Part shown: in pieces, positions 55,230 through 64,000 of the stretch | Position numbering within the stretch: the first letter of the stretch is position 1 | Layout: each line of letters begins with the position of its first letter | Assembly (NCBI GenBank): GCA_037447655.1 | Contig: JBBHKE010001156.1 | Coordinates: forward strand, 16,811 to 80,810 | Length of the DNA: 64,000 nt | DNA from: Zygnema cylindricum | Taxonomy: Eukaryota > Streptophyta > Zygnematophyceae > Zygnematales > Zygnemataceae | Reading direction: 5' to 3' | The notes under the pieces: model-generated | Database searches by the model: none | What the model saw: only the letters and a program-made list of their open reading frames with translations | Told to the model about the DNA's origin: nothing | Made by a program: the position numbers and the translations under genes

Positions 55230-55560
55230 CTAGCAAAGATACATCACCCACAGCACGTGTCTGACACTCATCCCACAAGCACAATATATATATTTTTCTC
55301 CGACGTTGTTTTCAGATTTTTGAAGATACCTTTGTTCCAACACATGTGAGCTGATGCTCTTGTATCCATTATCCATCCAGTGTCCTTCGGGCCCTCCATT
55401 GCCACTGCTATAGCAAATAGATACGTGTAATCTTCTTCAAAAAATGTCAAAGTCTCGTCTTGGAGAGACGAAGAAGCCGAATATAGTGTATTTCCACGAG
55501 GTGTAGGCCCCGTGAAGCTTTTGTAGAATTGACTATGTTGCCATCACGGCCTGTATAAAA
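55230..55560 (-). pseudogene. Element B aspartic protease
   Basis: GWIMDTRASAHMCWNKG is the copia retropepsin active site, but the Gly of D-S/T-G-A is Arg (codon AGA). The rest of the domain is frame-broken downstream. Confidence 0.8.
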
Positions 55561-56376
55561 TTGTTTCATTAGTTTTTTTTAGCTTAAGACAAAACTTATA
55601 TCCATGACCTCTCTCATTACAATAGAAACATGCATTGTTGGATTGTCTATGTCCACCTTGATTAAACTGTCTGAACTGATTTTGTGAAGTAAACTGCTTT
55701 CTTTGCTGATTAAACTGTCCTTTTCTCTCAAAGTCTTAATTGAAAGCCTCTACATGCTCAACATTGAGAATATTAGATGTAGCTTCCTCTTCTAGTAAAA
55801 TATTAATTGCCAACTGTAAAGTCCAGCTAGCCTTATCTTTTTGTTTGAGCATCTCACAAGCTCCTTTCATACTACGAGGGAGACCCCTCATTATTAATGT
55901 TGTTTGCTGAAACTGAGGAAACACGCCTCCTGCACAAGCATGTGCATCTAGAAGGATGCAAAATTTGTTAGAATATTCAGCCATTGTACTGCTAGTGTAC
56001 TTATAGTCCCAAATTTTTCCAGCCAAAAAAAGTTCCTCCTTTACATTAGCCTTATCATAACTATATTTAAGAGATTTTCAAGTATCGATTGCTTTTTAAT
56101 TTTTATCCGAGATATAGCTAAGTCCTCAGATTTAAAAAATTTCAGAATAGAATGAGCCTGTGTATTTTTCTTAGACAATGACGGATCACATTCATCCAGT
56201 GAACCATCCAAAATACCCAAAAGATTGACATTCTCAAAATGAGACTCCACCATATCCGCCCAGTAAACATACTTTTCCCCGAAAAAGATAGGAATTCTTG
56301 ATGACTGGCCCATAACTTGTTGTTCTACGACCACTGGTGCAGGTGGAGGAGCAGCAGTAGTAGTAGAAGTAGACAT
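55561..56376 (-). pseudogene. Element B gag
   Basis: Two start choices: an ATG at 56,376 inside the LTR, giving an Ala/Pro-rich lead (TAAPPPAPVVVEQQ), or the ATG in the primer site. The frame then reads GQSSRIPIFFGEKYVYWADM, the shared gag opening. A break near 56,040 is followed by the capsid block (WDYKYTSSTMAEYSNKFCIL). The zinc knuckle CFYCNERGHGYKFC lies near 55,590-55,632 after another break. Confidence 0.82.
56301..56317 (-). promoter_or_regulatory. Primer-binding site of element B
   Basis: On the minus strand GTTATGGGCCAG follows the LTR end with one extra A. It matches the initiator-tRNA anticodon-loop type site of element D over GTTATGGGCC. Confidence 0.6.
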
Positions 56377-56930
56377 GATGCACTCTCAGAAGCTATCAAA
56401 AATCCTATCAAACAACTGTTTACAAGTGCTCACCAAATCTAATACAAACATCCAAACTTCATAAAGCTCTATCACAATATAGAGCAGGATAAACTTTGAC
56501 AACTCCCAAAGTTTCAGTATAATTGACTTGAGAACACTCAAGATGTAATACTCAGAAGTTTCCCAAAAACCGAGAACACTCAAGATATAATACTCAAAAG
56601 TTTCCCAAAAACTGTCTGCAGTTTTACTATTTGGAAGTCTCGATACATAAAATGCTCTAAGTCCTAAGTCTTATACTCTCGGTGTTGCACCACCGAAAGA
56701 AATGTACGTAGAAGGTACGTCCAAAATCAACCCCCTTACTGAGATCTACGTGTTCGTAATCTTGCCAACCCAATCTATCATCGTATAGTCAATATTACTT
56801 TGAATCTATATTAAGTGAATGTACAAATATTTGTCGGCTAAGTCACTTGTGATACTTTTATGAATATCGTCCGTTGACTTGATTCATATCAATCGCACCT
56901 GCGTTCTCTCGTACCGAATCACATTCATGT

Positions 56931-57948
56931 TGCAATTTTGTGTCCTCCATTGAACTATAAAATATAAGAAGCCTCTAGATAGTTATTAACTAGCCCACTT
57001 TCAATGGCAACTTGTGCTACCCTAGCAGACAATCAGACAACGTGACTACACCTCTATGGAGCCTTGACTCCCTTGAGTTTGTAGGAAAAAGAATCTCTGA
57101 AAACGCCCAATCAGGCGGATAGCTATGAGCCGGCAAAGATGCCAATTTATACAAAGCTCCCAAGGGAGAGGTGACTGTCTAAAAAATATTCTAAGTCCTA
57201 CATCCCTCTCACAAACCCTATCTACTAAAGTACGCTCCAATCAGAATACTGTAAAGTACCAAAAAGTACTGTGGACGATGTACTTTATAGACGGCCTCTG
57301 TACAAGAAGGCCATGGAGTAGACGCGTGTCATCGTATGACTCGTCCGTATGTCGACCAGGATCCCTGCTACTCAATTTAATACTGCCACGTATCGCTAGG
57401 TCACGCCATGTCACACCACGACCGAAACCGCCAAAGTGACCATTCCGGGACCTCGGCGAAGATTAGCGCCGTTAGATAAAGACCGACGTTTAATGTACAC
57501 CGTTGAAATAAATGTCCCACTTATTTATTTTGTGCGGCGGATTTGGTGTACGCACTGAATCTGCAATGCCTCTATGTTTCATTTTCGCAGTTAAGTTAAT
57601 CAAATAAATGTTCGGTTCATTGTTTAAATAAATATCGTACCCTATGTAATGCAAAGAACTTCAACGACAGACCGGTTAGAGCTGAAGGCTACGCCACGCT
57701 CTGCCGGTCGGAGGTTCGAAACCTGTTGGACTCAACCTTTCCTTGAGAGTGACTTAGGTCACTCTTAAGTCCCTCCTATGGAGCTGATGCAGCCATGGCT
57801 CCACCAGCCTCTCTATCCTTCAGTGACTAGAACAAGTATGGGGGGTAGAGTGAAGAGGTGGAGGCAGGCTGCATGCGCTTTTACTTTTCCTGTTTTTACT
57901 AATAAAATCAGACATAGAAAAAACCTTATAAATCTAATAATTTCAACA
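56931..57948 (-). repeat. Element C 3' LTR
   Basis: It runs from TGCAATTTTGTGTCCTCC to AATAATTTCAACA on the plus strand. The polypurine tract AAAATAAGGGGAG follows on the element strand (57,949-57,961). Confidence 0.93.
57669..57730 (+). other. tRNA-like module with B box in the C LTR
   Basis: Antisense to the element: CGGTTAGAGCTGAAGGCTAC, then GGTTCGAAACC at 57,713-57,723, which fits the Pol III B-box consensus GGTTCGANNCC. A full cloverleaf does not form cleanly. The 5' LTR has the same B box at 62,906-62,916. Related blocks exist in the D and A LTRs. Confidence 0.6.
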
Positions 57949-57961
57949 CTCCCCTTATTTT

Positions 57962-58411
57962 CTAGTCTAGCTTTAACTTCAGTTTTAATCCACACTTTTC
58001 TCTACAATATTTTAACTTGGGAGAAGGCAATTGTTTTGTCATCATATGAGCCACCATTTCCTCATCATCTCTATATACAAGATTCACAATCTTATTCTCA
58101 ACTTTTTCTCTCACAAAAATAAATCTTATGTCCATATGTTTAGCTTTAAAATGATGTGTTGGATTAGCTGCAATTGCAATGGCAGCTTGATTATCAGAAA
58201 ACACTTCATGCACTCCCTCTTTCATAAAGCCTAGTTCTTGTAACAAGTACTTGACCCACATCAACTCTTTCACAACAAAAAAAGAAGCCATGTACTCAGC
58301 CTCCATGGTAGACTGAGCAACCACTTTTTGTTGCTTGCTGCTCCAACAGAAAGCTCCTTCCCCCACATACAACACATACCCAAAAGTGCATCTTTTCATA
58401 GGTGCATCCCC
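57962..58411 (-). pseudogene. Element C RNase H
   Basis: CTFGYVLYVGEGAFCWSS, QSTMEAEYMASF, FSDNQAAIAIAANPTHHFK and MVAHMMTKQLPSPKLKYC are the usual copia RNase H blocks with catalytic Glu and Asp present. A one-codon stop separates it from the RT frame near 58,412. Confidence 0.9.
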
Positions 58412-59480
58412 CTAATTGGCATCACTCCAAGTAGTGATGTCAGTGTGCTCCCCTACCAAATGCAACCATAACTCTTTAGTTCCCACCAGATATCTCATGA
58501 CTCTCTTGGCTGCCTCCAAGTCTCTCTTCCTAGGTTCATTAAGACTCCTACTAAGTACTCGAATTGCAGCCGCTATGTCTGGCATGGTACAATTCATGAA
58601 ATAGATCAAACTTCCTACGACCGGTGTATAAGGGATAGATTTCATAAACTCTCTCTCCTTTGAACAAATCTGATCATCTAAGATCATCACTCCTCCTTCT
58701 ACACTTCCATCAGTTACTTTTTTCAAGTCTATGGGAGTGGTAGAACTGTTAGCATTTTCCATCTGGAATTTCTGAAACATATTACCTATTGCTTCATTCT
58801 GTGTAAGTCTGATAATAGTCTTCCCTTTATCTCTCTCCATTTGAATCCCCAAAATACATCTTGCCTCCCTTAAATCCTTCATATCAAATATGCTTCTAAG
58901 ATATTTCTTTAGCTTATTGATCTTTTCGAAAGATTTACTCAACACAAGTAGATCATCCACATAAATTGCAATAAAAATGACACCATTCTCATCCTCAAAC
59001 ATGTAGATAGAATGGTCAAAACTGATCCGGATATACCCCAAACCGGTACGAAACTCATCTAGTTTCTTATTCCACTGTGGTGGAGCTTGCTACAGTCTAT
59101 ATGAGGACTTGATGAGCTTGCACACTCTGCTTTTTTATCCTTCCTCCACAAATATCTCTCGTTGCCTCATGAATATCTCTTCCTCTAACTCACCATTAAG
59201 AAGGGCAGTCTTAATATCTATCTGGTGAATTTCCATGTCTTCCGCTGCAGCTTGACTGAGGAGAATCCTTAGTGATGGGAACCGCACAACTAGAGCAAAG
59301 GTCTCCTCATAGTCAATCCCCTCCATTTGGGTGAGCCCTTTTTCTACCAATCGAGCCTTATATCTCTCAATGGTATTATCTGGGTTCAGTTTTTGTTTAA
59401 ATACCCATTAACACCCAATTAGTTTTCTTTTTGGAGGACAATCCGCTAGTTCCCAAGTATTTCCTTCCATGATGGATGCC
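58412..59480 (-). pseudogene. Element C reverse transcriptase
   Basis: Blocks: MVEKGLTQMEGIDYEETFAL, QIDIKTALLNGELEEEIFMR, then after breaks near 59,040-59,130 IYVDDLLVLSKSFEKINKLK, LGIQMERDKGKTIIRLTQNE and PVVGSLIYFMNCTMPDIAAA. YVDD is intact. Stops lie in the fingers region and in the KLYGLKQAP-equivalent block. Confidence 0.9.
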
Positions 59481-60790
59481 ATCTCATCATTTATGGCTTT
59501 AATCCATCTTTCTTTCTCCGGACTATTCACTGCCTTCGAGTAAGAATGAGGCTTATCCGGATGAGATAGCTTAGTTACCTCATGAGCGACATGTTTTTTG
59601 TGTATCCTTTTGCTGCTCCTTCTCCCTCCCTCAACTGTAAAGCAGGAATGGATGGAAGTCTTAGATTTCTCATCACTGTCTCATCCCTGTTTATGGAAGC
59701 CGGTTCTAGTCCCACGTCTTCTTTCTCCTCGAAGTCCATAGGAGTATGTGAGGTTTCCGGTGAGTCTCCTGTATTTTGGATCTCTCTTGAATCTGCAATC
59801 ACGGTTTCACTTATGTCCATTTCAAGATTGACCGAGTTTTCCTCACTTTCGGACTCAAATCTGATCCTTATATTTTTTGTATATTTGAAGGGGTCAAATG
59901 ACCTCCCTTCATCCATGACAACTAGGTGTTTGACCAGAATGATATCTTTCTTTGCTAAGTTATAGACTCTATATCCCTTAACATCCTCATCATATCCCAC
60001 AAAGTATCCAGGTTTTCCCTTAGCATCTAGTTTCCAGTTATTCCTATCCGTGTCAAGACTGTAGACTTGGCTACCGGATACTTTAAGGTGTGAGATATTT
60101 GGTTTCCTTCCAACCCATCTCTCATAAGGTGTCACTCCCTTAACATCTGAGGTAAAGACTCTATTCTTAATGTAGTGGGCACAGTTCATTGCTTCTGCCC
60201 AAAATCTCTTTCCTATTTTCTTGTCGACCAACATATTGTATGCACTATCTCCTAGTGTTTGATTCAACTTCTCAGCTACCCCATTTTGTTCCGGGTTATA
60301 TGGTACACTTTTCAAGTGCTACACTCCCTCATCTCTCAAATATTCCTCAAACTGGTTGGAGGTATATTCCCCCCTATTATCACTCCTTATCCTCTTAATG
60401 GGGGTTTCATGCAACTTCTGACTTCAAGCTTTATATTCTTTGAAGTAAGTTGATGTTTCGCACTTTGATTTTAGGAAGTAGACTCTAGAGTATCTAGACC
60501 AGTCATCGGTTATTGGCAACATAAACTGAAGGTACTTTTGCTGGTCCCCAAATATTTGTGTGGACCAAATCTAATACTTTCTCTCCTTTATATGTGGCGA
60601 CTTTGGGAAAGGGAAGTCTATGAGCCTTACCTTGAGCATAGCCACTACAATCATCCATTATTTCATTCCGCTTATGCCAAATGAGCTACTTAGGAACACC
60701 AACATAGTAAGCATTCTTCTTTTCATTACTTAGGTTCAACCTTAATATTCCTTGGCTACCATTGTCTACCGTGAAGTAAACTTCATCCCC
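59481..60790 (-). pseudogene. Element C integrase
   Basis: Zinc-region remnant GKAHRLPFP, core VHTNIWGP (first catalytic Asp is Asn, as in element B), IRSDNRGEY (second Asp), PEQNGVAEKLNQTL (Glu), FWAEAMNCAHYIKNR and TPYERWVGRKPNISHLKVSG. The tail is an acidic Ser/Glu-rich linker before RT. The first half is scattered across frames. Confidence 0.85.
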
Positions 60791-61300
60791 TTACTTAGCT
60801 GTAAAGACTCCCTATTCTAGTGAAGGTATCAAACTCTTTGTCATCTAACACTGACGTAGAGACAAGATTTTTACTCAGCTGAGGAATGTAAAGTACCTCT
60901 GAGAATGTAAGTATAGATGTCTTACCCTCCACTAAGACTTTCAAATCTACTGATCCCACTAGATTTGTAGTAACCACTCTCCCATCCCCATACTTTATCT
61001 CTACAGTAGGAATCTTTCTTATCTTAGTGAAGAGTTCCTTATCAAGACACATATGCATGGATGCACGTGAGTCGATGATCCATTCTTCTTGTGGAGCTTC
61101 CCGAATTGCTCCAAGGGCACACTTCTGTCTTTGAGGGATCTCCTTCTCCTCTAGATTCTCGTCAAGAAGAAGCTTCTCATTCTCCTCAAAAGACTCATCC
61201 TCGGTTTCTCCTGTCAATTTTGTAACCACAAGTGCCTTTTTCTTCCCTCCTGAAGAACCCCGTCCATGGTTTTCTTGGAGCCTCAACTCCAACAACTTGA
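60791..61300 (-). pseudogene. Element C protease
   Basis: KCALGAIREAPQEEWIIDSR continues ASMHMC: the active-site triplet reads D-S-R-A, with Arg (codon CGT) for Gly. Then EIKYGDGRVV, SVDLKVLVEG, FSEVLYIPQLSKNLVSTSVL, standard copia protease C-terminal blocks. The frame is open across the domain. Confidence 0.87.
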
Positions 61301-62123
61301 CACAATATGCGATGAAGTGACCCGGTTTTTTGCAAAAATGTCACAGACCCTTTGGGGGCCTCAGTCCTCCAGAATGATCTCTTTCCCCTTTGTATGGTGT
61401 CTTCGGGTCCTTCCCCCATAGGTCCCCTCTTGTTGCTAGAGCTTGAATGCTCTTTCCTCCTCTCCAAATCTCCATTGTGTTTTCATGCACGTGTTTCATC
61501 TTGACCACTGTGTTCCATTTCTATGAGCTATCAAACATTTCCTGTACTCGGTACACTATGTTCTCGTACTCATCTCGTAACTTCATGATAAGAGTGTTAA
61601 CTTTCATTTTCATTGTACCTGTCCACCCGGCACTTTCCATCTCCATATACAAACAGGAAAGATCATTACAATAATCTAACATCTTTCCTCCTTTGTAAGT
61701 GTAACTCACTAGCTTTTGCTTAGCCAACTTGAGCTCCTGAATAGTTCCAACTCTATAAATCTCCACCAAACTCACCCACAACTCCTCGGCCTTGTAAATA
61801 TGAAGATGAGGGGTGGCTAAAGCTTGAGTGAGGTGCTTCAGAATGAAGTTCTCGGAGCCATGTTTACATCCTTCCACATTTGAGTATCGCTCTCCGCGGT
61901 CTTCACGGTCACCGCTTCCGGTACTGTGGCAACAGGATAGAGGGCTGTCTCTTTCCCTTTCCCCTACTCCAAATCCTGGTGGAGTTCCCGAAGGTGGACG
62001 TTTCACTTGTCCACTAACTATACCCCAGTATCGTTTTTCGCACAGAGCTCCATCATCATGGCTTCCCAATAGATGAACCCAGATCCATTGAAGGTGGGCA
62101 CCCTAGAGGGTTGGCCTATAACC
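61301..62123 (-). pseudogene. Element C gag
   Basis: It opens GQPSRVPTFNGSGFIYWEAM right after the primer site. The capsid part includes SLVEIYRVGTIQELKLAKQK and MKVNTLIMKLRDEYENI, clearly related to the D gag. The zinc knuckle near 61,300-61,345 would be CHFCKKPGHFIAYC, but its first Cys codon is TGA. One or more shifts lie in 61,520-61,470. Confidence 0.87.
62108..62123 (-). promoter_or_regulatory. Primer-binding site of element C
   Basis: GGTTATAGGCCAACC on the minus strand abuts the 5' LTR directly. It differs at two bases from the D site GGTTATGGGCCCACC, so the ATG and the pairing to initiator tRNA have decayed in this copy. Confidence 0.7.
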
Positions 62124-63141
62124 TGCAATTTTGTGTCCTCTATTGGACTACAAAATAACGGAAGCCTCTAGATAGTTATTAACTAGCCCAGTTTTAATGG
62201 CAATCACTGCTACCCTAGCTGACAAGCACACAATCTGACTACACCCCTATGCATCCTCGACTCTTTTGAGTCTGTTGGAAAAAGAATCTCTGAAAACGCC
62301 CAACCAGGCGGATAGCTATGAGCCGGCAAAGATGCCAATTTATACAAAGCTCCCAAGGGAGAGTTGACTGTCTAAAAAATATTCGAAGTCCTACATCCCT
62401 CTCACAAACCCTATCTACTAAAGTACGCTCCAATCAGAATACTGTAAAGTACCAAAAAGTATTATGGCCGATGTACTTTATGTACAGCCTCTGTACGACA
62501 AGGCCTCAGAGTAGACGCGTGTCGTCATATGACTCGTCCGTATGTCGTCCGGGATCCTCGCTACTCAGTTACATCTAGCCACATATCGCTAGGTCACGCC
62601 ACGTCATGCCACGACCGAAAAACGACAAAATGACCATTCCGGGACCTTGGCAATGATTATCGCCGTTGGATGAAGACCGACGTTTAATGTACGCCGTTGA
62701 AATAAATGTCCAAATCATTTATTTCGTGTGGCGGATTTGGTGTACGCACTGAATCTGCAATGTCTTTATATTCCATTTTGCAGTTACGTTAATTGAATTA
62801 ATGTTCCGTTCACTGTTTAAATAAATATCTTACCCTATGGAATGCAACAAACTTCTACGACAAACTGGTTAAAGCTGACGGCTATGCCACGCTCTGCCGA
62901 TCGGAGGTTCGAAACCTGCAAGACTCAACCTTTTCGTGAGAGTGACTTAGGTCACACTTAAGTCCTATTTATAAAGCAGAGGCAGCCATGGCTCAACCAG
63001 CCTTTCTATCCTTTAGTGAATACAACAAGTAAGGGGGGTAGAGTGAAGAGGTGGAGGCGAGCTGCCTACGCTTTTACTTTTCTTGTTTTTACTAATAAAT
63101 TCAGACCTAGAAAATACCTTATAAATCTAATAATTTTAACA
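62124..63141 (-). repeat. Element C 5' LTR
   Basis: TGCAATTTTGTGTCCTCT to AATTTTAACA on the plus strand; same length as the 3' LTR with scattered substitutions, mostly transitions. Confidence 0.93.
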
Positions 63142-63492
63142 TATATCACCGGTGGCTACGGTGTTCTGTACCGAATCATATCTAAGAAAACAACAGTTGC
63201 GTTGTCTGTACGGATCATATCCAAAGTAACCGCAGGTGCGTTGTCCTGTCTGTGTCGCAACTGCGCTGTCCTGTCTGCGTCGCAGCGTCGTTGCTGCGCT
63301 GCTCTGACTGCATAGCAGTTGCGGTGCTGCATTCCTCTGTATGCATAGCAGCTGCGCTGTTCCGTCTGCGTCGCAGTTGCGTTGTCTTGTACTGCACTCA
63401 AGTGATGACGCATGTCCATGTGAAAACTATAAATTACTACCTTTCTGCCGTCACACTAATTTACTAAGACTTAAAGTTTTCCAAAATCAACA
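63142..63492 (-). repeat. Element B 5' LTR, second part
   Basis: It resumes TATATCACCGGTGGC and parallels 51,540-51,892, ending CCAAAATCAACA. With 56,318-56,930 it restores a 964-bp LTR. Confidence 0.9.
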
Positions 63493-63519
63493 CCTATAAG
63501 TAGGAGGATTAAGGACTTC

Positions 63520-63607
63520 ATCATTTTTGAGGCTCACCTCTCCTGGTGTCTTTATTTATAAATAGGCCATCTTTGGCCACACATAACACATTGCTCAAGG
63601 GAGCAAA
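63520..63607. mobile_element. Fragment of an A-like LTR
   Basis: Sequence around GCTCAAGGGAGCAAA matches the middle of the family-A LTRs (inverse of about 48,894-48,915). It is cut by the D LTR at 63,608. Confidence 0.55.
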
Positions 63608-64000
63608 TGTTGATATTTGAGTATTTTCTAGGTCTATTTTAGTATAGGAAAAATAGCAGAGGCAGTCTGCCTCTAACTCCCTTCTCTAAGCCCCCACACT
63701 TGCTGTAGTCATTGAAGGTTGAATAGGGAACTAGAGCCATGGCAGCTTATGCTCTCTATGGAGAAAGGGTGTAGATTTGGTAGACTTACCAAGAAGGTAT
63801 TTGACGGACCTAGGAATTTATCAAGGTACCTACCGTCCGTCAAGTAACCAGTAGCCGTTAGCCTTATCCGTTTAGTCTAGGACTAGTGCTAAGACGTAAT
63901 GGGAGTGGTAGATAATTAAATAGTATTTAGTAGGGTTTTCCATTTAACTGGATTACGATTTATATGGCATAAAAACTGTTGTACTTTTAAATACCGGACG
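63608..64000 (+). mobile_element. Family-D LTR, cut by the window end
   Basis: TGTTGATATTTGAGTATTTTC is identical to the D LTR start, and the similarity continues to the window edge, including the tRNA-like antisense block at about 63,805-63,885. Whether it is a solo LTR or a full element lies outside the window. Confidence 0.88.

Larger units (their letters stand above)
56931..63141 (-). mobile_element. Copia element C, full length, inside the 5' LTR of B
   Basis: LTRs of equal length (1,018 bp) at 56,931-57,948 and 62,124-63,141 bound all copia domains on the minus strand. The flanking sequence rejoins into a continuous B LTR, proving insertion into B. Flanks CATGT and TATAT agree only at three of five bases. 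Multiple stops and shifts in gag and pol show the copy is dead. Confidence 0.93.
50976..63492 (-). mobile_element. Copia element B, near full length, host of element C
   Basis: The 3' LTR is 50,976-51,892. The 5' LTR is 56,318-56,930 plus 63,142-63,492, split by element C. All copia domains are present in order on the minus strand: gag, zinc knuckle, protease, integrase, RT, RNase H. Flanks GCTAT (50,971-50,975) and CCTAT (63,493-63,497) agree at four of five bases. Without C the element is about 6.3 kb. Frameshifts and lost catalytic residues show it is inactive. Confidence 0.9.

Noticed and set aside
57669-57730. Genuine tRNA gene
   Set aside because: The B box is good but the acceptor and T stems do not pair cleanly and the same block recurs in LTRs, so I call it tRNA-like only.
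1-64000. CRISPR arrays, bacterial operons, rRNA genes
   Set aside because: No regularly spaced repeats with unique spacers, no ribosome-binding-site-led gene strings, and no rRNA core motifs were seen; spliced genes show the DNA is eukaryotic.

Overview
The window is eukaryotic nuclear DNA that looks like a large, repeat-choked green-lineage genome. Two host genes are split by GT-AG introns and encode plant-type proteins: an ATG18/PROPPIN autophagy protein at the left edge and a VAMP72-type R-SNARE at 41.7-44.6 kb. Almost everything else is transposable-element sequence. One Ty3/gypsy relic carries a C5 cytosine methyltransferase, an architecture reported for charophyte and dinoflagellate retrotransposons. 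My best guess is therefore a streptophyte (charophyte) alga, possibly Chara-like. This is inference from family content, not from a marker gene.

Layout. 0-6.3 kb: ATG18, with a MITE in one intron, and an unrecognised acidic, repeat-bearing exon on the minus strand. 6.4-12.5 kb: non-coding sequence with a 56-bp perfect palindrome, a Harbinger-type MITE and a pyrimidine-rich block. 12.5-14.7 kb: a decayed pogo-like transposase and relics of a copia family (D). 14.7-24.6 kb: a minus-strand Ty3/gypsy relic with the order gag, protease, C5-MTase, RT, RNase H. It is split by a complete gag-only copia element (D, 17,018-21,275) with an exact 5-bp target duplication. 24.8-28.8 kb: the 3' half of copia family A, whose LTR abuts a broken pogo-like transposase. 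29-35.7 kb: two copies of an unknown ORF family (X), a solo LTR, and a chromodomain-gypsy remnant. In that remnant, X lies between the chromodomain and the 3' LTR.

35.7-41 kb: another Harbinger-type MITE, a 2.4-kb nest of inverted repeats and several 223-bp MITEs. 41-45.2 kb: the VAMP72-like gene, embedded in long pyrimidine microsatellites. 47.3-50.4 kb: a third X copy split by a family-B solo LTR, which is itself split by a family-A solo LTR. 51-63.5 kb: a nearly full-length family-B copia element on the minus strand. A complete family-C copia element (56,931-63,141) sits inside its 5' LTR. The window ends inside a family-D LTR.

The copia families share several unusual traits. The primer-binding site matches the anticodon arm, not the 3' end, of initiator methionine tRNA. 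The gag start codon can lie inside that site. The polypurine tract ends in AGGGGAG, and antisense tRNA-like (B-box) modules lie inside the LTRs. No element looks autonomous now: stops, frameshifts and lost catalytic residues are everywhere.
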